A DNA stretch of 64,000 bases from assembly GCA_023238725.1 (NCBI GenBank), contig CM041547.1:24235428-24299427 (forward strand). The letters are read 5' to 3'. Source of the stretch: Scortum barcoo (lineage: Eukaryota; Chordata; Actinopteri; Centrarchiformes; Terapontidae). The translations under genes and the position numbers were made by a program. This document shows, one piece after another, positions 24,501 through 37,100 of this stretch. Each line of letters opens with the position of its first letter. The first letter of the stretch is position 1. Under the pieces are notes generated by a model. The model made no database searches and was not told where the DNA came from. It worked only from the letters and a program-made list of their open reading frames with translations.

Positions 24501-27500
24501 GTGTCAATGACTGTCTTCTGGACATCTGTCAAGTCTGCAGTCTTCCCCATGATTGTGTAGCCTACTGACCCAGACTGAGAGACCATTTAAAGGCTCAGGA
24601 AACCTTTGCAGGTGTTTTGAGTTAATTAGCTGACTAGGGTGTGACACCATGACTTTCCATTTTCACAATATTCTCATTTTCTGAGACACTGAATTTTGGG
24701 TTTTCATTATCTATAAGCTATAATCATCAATATTTCAAGAAATAAAGGCTTGAACTTTTTTCACTCTATGTGTAATGAGTCTATATAATATATGGGTTTC
24801 ACTTTCTGAAATGAGTGACAAAACAATATAGAATTTTTTCATGATAGTCTAATTTTTTTAGATGTACCTGTATTGTCTTGTGATGGTGTTGGTCTAGTGA
24901 GTCTCGGCCAGATCCTCGCTGATGTGAACCCTAAGGAAACTGAGGCTACTGCCCCTTCCCACCATAGTTTATTGATTTCCTTCGGGATCAATAAAGTTGT
25001 TCGTATTCGTAGTTCTATTGATGGAAAGTGGGGTACCATCTGTCTCCCTGTCACTTCCCATCATCGCCTCTGATCAGGCTGATGACAGTCATGACCTCAG
25101 CAAACTGCTGTTGGAGTTGTGGATGGCCATGCAGTCATGTGTGAGCATGGAGTACAGGAAAGGCCTGAGCATGCAGCCCTGAGGGGCACCAGCGTTGAGG
25201 GATAGAGTGGAGGATATGATGCCGCCTATGTTTCCCCATGATAAAGTTCAGTATCCAGTCTCACAGGGCAATATTGACTCCCAGATCTTTGCATCTGATG
25301 ACAAACTTGAAGGGCATAGTGGTACTATATGCTGAACTATAGTCAATGAACAGCATTCTCACATGTGTTCTTCTGGTCCAGGAGGGAGAATGCAATGTGG
25401 AGGGTTAGGTATCAATACTTGATCTGTTTGGCCTGTAAGCAAATAGCTGTGAGTCAAGGATGAGAGTTTTAGACTTTTTGGGGGACAGGGACTATGGTGG
25501 TCTTCTTGAAACATGTAGGGACTACAGACTAGAGCAGTCAGAGGTTAAAATGTCTGTGAAGACATCTGTCAGTTGGTCTGCACACACATTAAAAGCTTGG
25601 CAGTGGATGTTGTCAAGTCCAGGTGACCTGTGTGGATTATTCTAATACTTGTGAATGATCCACACACTGTATGATAATGACCGAATGGCAAGTAGCTTTT
25701 TGGTTAAAAGGAGAAACTGGGAGACGCCAGATATGAGAAACAAAAACATTACAGAGGCTGAGATAGGACACTTAAATACACCACGAGAGAGAGGCAAGGT
25801 TGACTTGTGCTTCCAAGACAGTAATTAGTCAAAACAACACCACAGTTTGCTTTTTTATTCTTTAAGGGGCTAGATTTATGAGTAACAGATGTATGAGTTA
25901 TAGCTGGACAGGGTGTCATCATGATATACAGCTATATGAAGTTATCACTGTGATATGCATCAACATAATACATAACAGGTGTGAGAGAGAAGAATAGCTG
26001 TTTATACATATATAAATATAATTTCATTTCAAATATCCTCAAGACAGGCAGTATGTTGCATATGTTAATTTCCCAAACACACTAAAACATCTCATACTCT
26101 GAATCTAGTGAGCAAGAAACAGATGCTGACAGAGACAGAGAATCAGGAATGAGTCAGTCAAACTATTACACATCCAGTCAGAAAGAGACAAAGGTCAATA
26201 GAATTAGCAGAACTGACATGTGGAAAAGAGGAACAATGATGGAAAAAGAAATGGACAGAATTGGGTAGAAATTAGACAAACTTTAATGACTGACAGATAG
26301 AAACAGGTTGGAGGAAGAGTTTGAGAAACACAGAGAAAAACTTTGGAAGGATGGTAAAATGGGTTAGGAAGAGCTTCAGCTCCCCAGAGAAACAGTAAGG
26401 GAAATGAAATGCTAATATTTAAAAGAGGGAAAGTGATCGGTCCCACCTGGGCTTGGGCTGTAATAGGTCACTGCATAATGCATGTAGCCCAATGAGCATG
26501 CAGTGAGGGCCGAGGTTTTAATTTAAGTCCTCTGCTCTGTCGGTATCTATTAGAGACAAGCTCTCAAGCTATCCCTCTGTTGACACTGTGGGCTTAATTA
26601 TCACACTAGAGGATGGGGAGTAGAAAGCTCTGCTTTGCTTGCTCTTTCACAGCATTATGCTGCTGTTGGACTGTGATTTCCGACCATTCTCCCCCTCAGG
26701 GATCCCAGCTATGTACTCATAATAAAGAGACACTAGGCTGTAGGGATGAGCATCTCTTACTAGACTAATCCACACTTCAAAAAGATGTTTACTGCCTCTT
26801 TTTCAGCAGCATTTTGTGTTGTATTTGTTATATGGAGTGCCAAGATCTGATGTTCAATGTTCAATGTTCAATTACCATGTTAACCCAAAATGTCCATACC
26901 CTGATTCTAGTCAAGTACAGTTTAAAGCTTCACATGGCAATATTTTTTGCTGTGTTGCAATGACATGGAAATATTATGTGTTACTGGAAGTCACACATTT
27001 CTTTAAGCTTAAGCAGTGGAGGCACTGTGTGTAAATTTGCATGATAGAGATAGAGATAGAGAAGAGAGCACAGCTAGAGGTGTCTTGGGCAGTGGCCTCC
27101 TTTAGGATCCTAGTGACCTGAGGGCAGAAGCTCTTCCTGAGCCTCTCATACCCCTTTTCTACTGACATGGAACTGATTATATTCTGTTTTGCCCACATAA
27201 TTTTGAACGATTTATTTCAACCAGAAATGAATTTGTTTGGAATCCAAAAATGACCTGAAGTGTTGAACCATGACAGCCTGGGTAACTGGGTGTTCACCTA
27301 AATGACAGTCTGGACTGGTCGGACAACACTAATGCCCTTGTCAAGAAGCAGACTGTCTGCTTCCCTCTCCCACATACAGCAGACTGTTCCTGCTCAGGAG
27401 GCTGAGGTCTTTTGGAGTGCAGGGACCACTCCTCAGGACCTTTTATGACTCTGTGGTGGCATCAGCCATCTTTTATGGGATAGTCTGCTGGGCCAGCAGC

Positions 27501-30500
27501 ATCATCACGGAACAGGGACAGGAGGAGAATGGACAGACTGGTGAGGAGGGCCAGCTCTGTCCTGGGATGCCCCCTGGACTCAGTGGAGGTGGTGGGAAAC
27601 GGGAGATGATGATGGCTAAGCTGTCGTCCCTGTTAAACAACACACGTCCCACCCTCTACAGGACACTCTGACAGCTCTGGGCAGCTCCTTCAGTGAGCGG
27701 CTGCTGCTCCATCCACGCTGTGTGAAGGAGAGGTACCGCAGGTCCTTCCTGCCTGCTGCTGTCAGACTGTACAACAAACAAAATGCCCACTAGTCTGCAG
27801 ACAATAAAGAAATAACTTACTAATACTGGACTCTTGCTCAATACACTCCACTTCTGAATCTTCTGATTCACCAATCTGAATCTGAATTCACCTCACTACT
27901 CATTTCACTGTTTCACTGTCATCACTTTTTCTACCTGAGATATTATATATTCTTATATGTATTCTCAGGCAGATCCTGCTCTCTGTACTGTGTACAGGTA
28001 CAATTATAATTAAAGTTATAATTATTTATTTTTTCAGATTTTATGCTAAATATCTTTTCTTATTTTTTATCTTACCTTATGTCTTGCATTTCCTCTATTT
28101 ATTTTCCATTGTGTTTCGCTGCTGTTACACTGTGAATTTCCCCGCTGTGGGACTAATAAAGGATTCTGAATCTGAATCTGAATCTGAATCATCAGTGAGT
28201 GTGTCATTTCCTACAGATTGGAAAGACAGAATGAGAAGGCAACAACATAACTTTTAATCTGTCAAAGCTTTTAGATCTTTCAATATAGATTGCCCTCTTC
28301 AAATCATTTTCTTCTTCAACTTCTTGTACAACACCACACTACTGTATATATTTATCACCTGATAAATCGTAATAGTTCACACCACCACAATATGTCCTTG
28401 TCAAGTAAAGTTGAACATTTAAACAGCAGTTAAACGTTTTTCAGCATTTTAACAATGACGATTGTTTTGCAGCAGTGTTTTGTGCTCAGACTGTTGCTTT
28501 AGTATACAGTGCTTCAGTAACTGACAATGGACTGGTCTCAATGTTCTGCACTTGTCTCTTTACTAATTGTGGAGACCAGGGCATCTTAACAATAATTATA
28601 CATACTGTTCATAAAATGTGTGGGAATCATCAAGCTGATTGATTGTTTTCAGAAAAAGAGCAGTTGGTCCATGTAACCTTCAGCCAGTGTGAAGCATTAA
28701 CGTCTGCTTATTAGCTTTGAAGGTTATAACTATTCCAGCGCTTATTCATATCCAAAACAAATTCCTCTCCTTTAACCAAAGCTCTCACTAGTCAGTAAAT
28801 ACCTCCATTTTTAATTCCATTTATTTTTTTGTTTATATATTTATTGAATGACAGTACCACTGCAATCAAAACCAAATCTGTTCTTTGTAATTTGCATTTA
28901 CAGCATCAAATGCTGCCCTTACTTTTTGCCTGCCTTTTCATACAGTTAATTAATCTCTATATTCTGAATGCACTGCATCCAGAGCATTCATGGCCTCAAA
29001 AAGCTTTAAACTACTTTTTTCACTCTGTTCAAATGTGAGACTACCTCAAGGGCTTTCAGTTGAAAGTTTATAGGTCAGTAGAATCGCTCTGGTCTTTGGG
29101 TCATATAGTCTCATAGGTTCTGCTTTTTCAATCGTCTTACTGAAAATAATATCTCACATTTTCCTTTCAAATGTTTTGCTGGATGTGGATGTCATGGCTG
29201 TTGATCCCATCTAACGTTACATTTTCTGTGTACTAGCAAAAAGTCAGAATGTAGAAAACAGTCAAGATATTAGTACACCTTGGAGCTGCTTCAAAAACTG
29301 GTTCTGATAATCATTTTCTTTAAAGCTGCAGCTACAGTAGGTAGCTTCAGTGCCTCCTGCACTCTGCTGGACTGCAAACTTTTAATTTGTCATGTCCTGT
29401 GGGCAAAAGTGATTCCCTGCCAGTCACACCAGAATGACATTTGTGCAAAGAGGCCCAATATAATGTGCATTACACGATGTCTGTGACAGTGAATGGGTGA
29501 ATGGGAAAGTGCTGCTGCTGGTCTCACAGCTGTGCTAAAGGGCTTGATTGGTTAAGACTGAAAAAGAGTATACACTGTGTGCTTTTTAGTACTGGTTGGC
29601 TTCATGTGCACACTGAATTTTGAGATGTAAACAAGGTGATACTGACTGAGAAGTTACTTATTGATTGGATAGTGGTGTCATTGATGTCATTATGCATCAT
29701 TAGTGCTACATGGACCTATGTGGGAAATCTAGTTCTGGTGATTGACACTTGAATGAACCTGATGTATTTGTTTATTGACTAATTATGAGAATGAATAGTT
29801 TAGACCTTGCGTGTCATGCAAGTGAGCAACAGGAGAAAAATAGGTCTTATAATATCATGTATGGAAAATATACATTTCTGATGGATCTGAGATAATTCCT
29901 GTATTCCTGAGCACAAAGGTGTTACCATGGTTATTTGATAACTGTACATAAATATGCACATACTGAACATCATGTGTAACAGACTCCTGAACAGGTCACT
30001 ATCAGCAGATAGATTTAATAGTGGTTTATCCCACACCAAAAACAAACAAAAAGAAAGATAGACCAATGGCAATAGTAATCGTTAGTAATCGTTATATTCT
30101 GTATGGGGGCAGATCCTGATCATATAAATTTCAACACCATCCATTTAAAGAGAATTGAAGAGAAGGAACTAATTGACGTGCTATACAATTATTAAATTAA
30201 AAATCCACAAATTGTAATGATATTTACGTGACATTAGTAAAAAAAATAAAGAAATAAAAAATATTTGTATATATCAAACCACTGACACTGTAACCACTCC
30301 AAACAGGCATATTTCCCAGTGAAATGAAAATTTATTTATATTGAACAGTCTCTTCTTAGTTGTCAGAAAATTTGGAAAAAACTTGGTTTTCAAAGACTTG
30401 ATCATTTCATCACTCTGGTTCTAGATGTAACTTTATGCTCAGGACCAAACCAAAAGACAATGTCCTGAGATTTTTTAATTCTGGTTCAACCTTTCAACTT

Positions 30501-30756
30501 TATTTTGAAGAGTGCTGTAAGAATTAAGTTTATTGTTATAATGTGTGATTTTTCTTTCCTTGTTCTGAACCAAATGAACCAAGCTACCAAACTTTGCTGC
30601 TGCCAAACTACTTTCAGCTTTCATTTGTCAAAAATTATAATTGTCTGAAATTAGAGACAAGTAGATACATACTGTTACCATCATACTGATCCATCCATGT
30701 CTCCCACTTCTTTACTACTGTGACTCTTTATGCTGATAAGCTTAAGTGGCTGAAGG

Positions 30757-30817
<61 letters not shown>

Positions 30818-33800
30818 ATGGCAGGGACAGGGAGACAGATAGGCTGTCAAAATGATTAATTCCATGTTTGAATGACCCCAAGCTCACCTCTGTCTAATAC
30901 CATCTATTCTCCTCCTCTCATTCTCTTACCTCTCTCTTCTTCTTTTCCTTTCTTGTCTCCTCCAGCCTCCTGACTTGTTCTCTCCTGTCCTGTTCTCCAC
31001 TCTTCTCCCCTCCTTTCTCATCCCTAATCACTACCTCTATGTAGTCCGTTTTCTTTTCTTTCTTTTCCTCATTTTATTTCACTTGGTCCTCTCTTGACAT
31101 TTCTCTTGTCACTCAAGTCAAACTGATCTTTAGCTGCCTCCTCTATTCTTACCTATGCTTTCTCTTCTACTTTAGTATAAAGTTAGATAATAGGCAAACA
31201 ATCAACTTCTGTTCATTTTTCCTGAGGTACTGATCATTTATAACCAGTTTTCAGTCTATCTAGTGTGAAATATATGATACAAGCCAGCGGTTTCCGGATA
31301 AGGGACACTGTATACATGTTGTCATGGGCAAAACAACTTATAAAGCAAACCATTTTATTGTATGTGCCAGTTGAGAAATCTGTGGTAAAACCAGCAGCAG
31401 GAAAATTATTTAGTTTTACATAACTTTGTTAAATTTCATTTAGAAATAAAATCTTCCATTGCAGAGATCATGAGCACATGCTTTGTCACTCCCAAGTTCT
31501 TCGAGGCAAAGTTCAATTAGATTAAATGGATGATGCAAATGTACCACAATCACTAATTACAAACACAGAGAAGACTAATTTGTCTTTTAGCCTTTAAGAT
31601 CAAACTGTTGATATTGTTATATTATTATTTAATACCACAACAAAATAAATAAAGTTTAATAAAGAAGTCCTAATGAGTAACTTTCGTCACAGATCAAATA
31701 CTGTGTCACTGAGTAGGCATGTGCATGTCTTCCAGTGTGAATGTGTGTGTGCCTTTGTGTACTGGAGTCAGTCTGTGAGATAGAGGATAGGATATGACTA
31801 ATGAACTGTCACTTTCACAACACACACAAGCATGCACATGTCCATTAGTAAAATGTCATGCATGCTGCAAAGCATTCAAAGTCTTTGTGAAGACAGTCAT
31901 TTGTCATATTTGGCGGCCTTATCACACCTTTCTGTAGCATCTCTTTGCTGCAAATGTGAAGGTCACTCTGTCACAGCGTCAGATGTAAATTAAGTTGATG
32001 GCCTTTTCAGAGCAGCATGGTCACAAGTTGACATATAATAGAGTGCAGGGTGATATTGTTGCTGATTGGCTGTTAATGAACATCCACCCCTGAAATTATT
32101 TTATCTGCTTGCACAAAATGCAATCAGTCTTCAAACACATTGACTATTGATAGCATATGGGGTGGGCAGTTGAGTATGTTAATGTGCATTAAGTAAGATA
32201 ACTTGCTGAACATAAGCTAAACATAACTTAAGAAAGGAGCATTTTTCATGCGTACAACCAAGTGCAAAAGTATGAATGTCTTGAAAAAGTGCACCAATAG
32301 GCCCATTTTTATATAATGTCATCCCTCCTCATCATCTTCACTTTTCACCATACCACTGAGTGTCAGCATTGATATAAGCATTTTGCAATACATCATACAA
32401 ACTATTTCTTTTCTAGCACAACCTAGCCCTTATAAACAGTCAGCCCAGCCCTAGGTCTGTAGCAGCGATCATTAGTTCAGTTCAGAACAGGTAACAGAAG
32501 TTGTGACTTTAAAATGTGTGCTAATACAATATTTCCTTATCTGAAACACAGAGTGCAGAGTGGAGACTCATTTGGTTTTAGTTACACTATTAAACTATGC
32601 AAGATTTAATATAAATACAATATGGGTGCGTATCAGAAAGTTAGAATTAAGCCTTTTTAAACCTGTTTTAGGAATCGATAAAATGATTATATGTGTTATA
32701 TCTCATTTTAAAACCATGTTCTGAGGTGGTTAATGGTATATTAGTAAGTTAGTGAGAGATAAAAAATATTACGCTCCACACAGGTACAGCAAAAAATTAG
32801 GGGGGTAGTCAAAGTTCAGGGTTTTTTCAAAAGAAACTACATTCAAGTCTTGCTCCAGTTAAAAAAATGTTTTTGTTTTGCAGACTTGAACGTGAGGTTT
32901 GGGCTTCGCTGTGAAGAATGAGAGTGTGTTTTCACATTTATCTGCTAAAAGATGAAAGTTTCTCTGTGCTTAGCTCAAATCTTAGTTTAACAGCTGGACG
33001 TAGTAATGGGATTTCTAACATCACAACTAGTTTAAAAGCCAATCACAGCCCAGTATACAGCTTACACATTTCAGCAAGTTGGAGAGTCTTTTTTAAAATA
33101 GAACATATTTGCATATTACTGTAATACATTCAGATTTTTTGATGAGGAAGAAAGAGCAGTGTATTTTCATACGGTTTAAAACATTGTAGAGTTGATCTTT
33201 GAATGACTGTAATGACTTGGCTGTGTTGTGCACAATTAACTAGCTTATTAACTGTTGCTGCTTTTGAGCGGTGCACACTACTCTCAAACCTTTCAAGACT
33301 GATATGATTAAGGATTAAGACTGAAACTCCATAATGATGCTGATGAAGATGAGGACAAAAGCAACCACCAAGTGTCTTATTTCATTCTTTTCTTAGACAG
33401 GAGCAATCTGATCTGTATCTGTGTAAAACTCCAGTTTTTCCATGCAGATATTACTCAGCCTGAACTTGAAGGTAATGTAGAAATTACTGAGGGGAAGATT
33501 AGATTCAGTGCTTGACTTCACTATCAGCTCCCAAATGATGAATTCAGCTTCTGTTCAGGGCAACAGGTGTGTGAACAGATGCACAGGCCCTCTATAAGTA
33601 TCATATTTGTACTTAGTGCGATGCCAAATGTACCTCCTCAGCTGAGTTTGTGCAGTACTCAATTTGTGTGTGCTTGCGTGTCTATATGAATGTGTGAAAA
33701 CAGTGAGGATTACTGTAAAACTGTATGTAAATGTGGCCTGTGAATTTCCAAGCAACAAAGAAATCTGTTGCTGACAGCAGGAGCCAAAACAGCCAATCTG

Positions 33801-34129
33801 TTGTGGAACAGCCTCTGAGGAAACTCACTTAGAGGAGGCTTAAACATGCAAGAGGCTGGTCCAGGTGATTGGATAACACACAGGTGCACATTATACTGAA
33901 TACACTCACAAAGTCAAAGGTGTCCTATTGGTGTTTTTGACTGTATAACCTACACATCTACCCACAGGCAATCCATGCTCACACAAACACATGAGTGTGC
34001 GTTTGCCCTTGATCTTTGGTATCATTTTCTCGTATACAAACACAATCGTACCGTACACATGCTTTCCATCCATCTCCCTATCTCTCTCTCTCTCTTCCCA
34101 GCATACTCCCAAACACGTACACACACACA

Positions 34130-34171
<42 letters not shown>

Positions 34172-37100
34172 GATGGCCATGCTATGTGCTCTCGCTCAGC
34201 AGATGCAGAGGAGCATTAATCATGAGAGAAAGATTCTGAGGATTTAACTCTTACTACAGTTGTGCTGCTTCCTGTAAAGAGCACTGATTAATGTATCTTT
34301 TTAAGAACATCGACAGTCCAACCTTAAATAGTACTGATGCAAGAATGCTAATTACAATTGGAATGGCTACTTGAAGGTTTTGAAACCAAGAAATCACATG
34401 ATCACATGTGTTTGTCTTTATAATCAGCTTTTCTGAAATTTGCAGTTTTTCTGAAATTTTTCATCAATCTATCCTGTTGTTGATTCCAAAATATTATAGC
34501 AATTTATTTATATCGGAGTGGCACGTGGCAGTATTAATGAGAAATGGCAATACAAATCCTAAGGTCCTGTGTGGCTCAAGGTGTTAACATTGGCTGAGTT
34601 AGCAGGAATCCTCCCATGAGTGCAGCCACAGTCCAATTTATACACACATGGTAATGAGAGATTCTAAAATGGCATTTGATTAGTTCAACTCTGGCCAGTG
34701 GCCTGATCAGTTGGCACTCTGGTTCATTGTGATTGTGTGGTTTTGGACTTGATGAAGTGCAGCAGCTTAGAAATCCTCCGCAGGAGAAGTAAATGAGAAG
34801 AAGGCTACACAAAGAAAACAGAGCCTCATTGGATCCTGGGCAACGAGTAAATGTGCTTACCACCAAAGCACTTGAGATGGTGAATGCTGACTATGGTATA
34901 TGGCCTTGTTGTCTTAAAGTAATACTCCAGTGATACCATATTGTACTTGATAAAATTGGGGTACAGATTAAAGTGAGAATTACTGCTCACTCTTACTTGT
35001 ATGTGTCTGCCAACCACTAAAGCTACAATTTATGTCAATGTCAGTTCAGACTTATATAATATACTTAGGCAGATTTTGCAGCTGCTAAAAGCATGGAATT
35101 CTCAAAGAATCTGCAAACTGTGAAATATATCCCTAACCGTGCTGCCAAGCAAATAACGTCTTGGTTTTCCGGTGCTATGTGCATATATATTAATGATATA
35201 TGTGCACACCTTTGGTGCAAAATTTATGCAAATGAGCCTCCTTGCAAAAAATTCCAATTTCAGAGAGAAAATATTTGTGTCTGAGGGGCATTTATAGGGG
35301 CTGTCATGCCCAGACTTTCCAGTGATCATGGCAGTAGTGACTGTAGCCAGGTGAAGGCATCATCATGCAAGGCATGCTGGTAAATAATTATCTGACGTTA
35401 CTATCAGTGCGACATTACTAGACTGATAACTACCACATGGTTCATTGCAATTAGATGCAAATCAAAGACAACTTGCACCCATTTCCAAACTTTATGGGCA
35501 CTGCTTTTTGGGTGTGACTGTATGGGTGTGTGCTGCTGTATGATTTCTGAATTGTACCTTGAGGGGCAGATAGCTGTTGCAAGTTGCAAGTCCTGTCCCA
35601 TAGCGCCTCCAACAACTATAGCAATCTCCTATACACTGGAATGATCCAGATTGGCAGGTCGCTCAAGTAACATGACAACATCAGAGAGAAAATGAGAAAG
35701 AGGAGGCATCGAGAGAGTTACCACCTGTGATAAGCTGGAGTTACTCTTCAGGTGCTCTTCACTCCTGGCTGTGCTGTGAGCAAAGTCAACTGGCCAACAG
35801 CCAGAGGAAGGAGCCCAGAGTCCAACATTAAAAAGTACAGCTGTCAGAGCTGATATGAGTGGGAGTCCTGGCTGATATATTCACAGAAGATGTGACTTGT
35901 TGTAGACATTTCCTTTGGACCCTCTCTGATCTTGTACTATTGCTTATAAAAACATCATTAGTTATTATTTAGCTTTACTTTGGTATTTTTTAGTTGATTT
36001 TTTCTTGGAATGACACACACCGATGGCACCTAGAGTTGCATCATCATGACTTGTCATGCATCAGCTTGTCAGGATACACCACTGTCCCATTTTCCAACGT
36101 CAACACATGCTGTCTTTTCAGACAAGCAGCAGATTTATCACATATCACTTCTTGAAGTGTAAAACTGGTAGATTGGTGAAAGTGGGATAAAGCTGATAAG
36201 TTGTATTTTCAAGCACCTCAGAAAATACCTAGATTTATTTTAGTGAATCCAGTATTGTATTATTTACATTGTTTGCAATCAGTACATGCAAGAGAACACA
36301 ACCAGTTGTGCTAGAGCCATCCCACATCAGAAGTAGAGAAATACTGTGAAAGCCAGAGCACACGGTTTCAGTTCATCAAAGAAGTTCAGAAAAAATCCTA
36401 CATCCAACCTTTCATAATACAGCTGGCCTGGCTGCCACAGAAGAATTGAATCTGACCCACTGTTAAATAAGGAAGCACATAGCCTGCAATAAAACATCTG
36501 TGTGCTAACACCATCCCACAGGACAGGTCCAGTTAAGCCTGGTGAGGTAAACAACATGGATTGTAGATTTGATGCATGGCTGGATTAAGGCCCCCCGGAG
36601 CCCGACTGTGAACACACCACTCTGTCTGAAACCATTTTGGACAAGAACCCCTGGGGAATGGAAAGGTGCTAAGAGTTTTTACAGCGTAAAGTCGCAGGCT
36701 GTTAATGTCTCAATCCCTGATGCCGGCAGACAGCTGAACACATTACATCATTTTAACACCCGCTTTTATTAAAGGATCATATTCGAGTCCTTTAAATGAC
36801 ACAGAACGCTGTTACTAATGCAGACTGCTATTCACAGGCCAGTGGCTGCTGCAGTACAGTTACTCACGTACTGTACTTAAGTACAGTTTTGAGATACTTG
36901 TATTTGTACTTCAGTATTAATCTGATGCTACTTTATAGTTTGACTCCACTACTGCTACTTGTGATAATGGTCAAGTTACCTTTCAGATTAAAATATTACC
37001 CAAATCATAAAGTCATCTTATAAAATATGATGTTTTCCAATAGATTTAACTACCCAAGAGGATATGGAATAAAATCAGATCATTTAAACTAGCTCCACCT

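Larger units (their letters stand above)
28198..36830. other. Intron DNA with microsatellites, no gene
   Basis: About 8.6 kb of AT-rich sequence. GT repeat at 30761-30816, CA repeat at 34119-34167 with a CT tract before it, and a pyrimidine-rich run at about 30905-31100. Open frames over these repeats are translation artefacts. Nothing coding recognised. Confidence 0.65.

Noticed and set aside
33975..34247. Open frames rich in His-Thr
   Set aside because: Produced by the CA repeat at 34119-34167; no family resemblance outside it.
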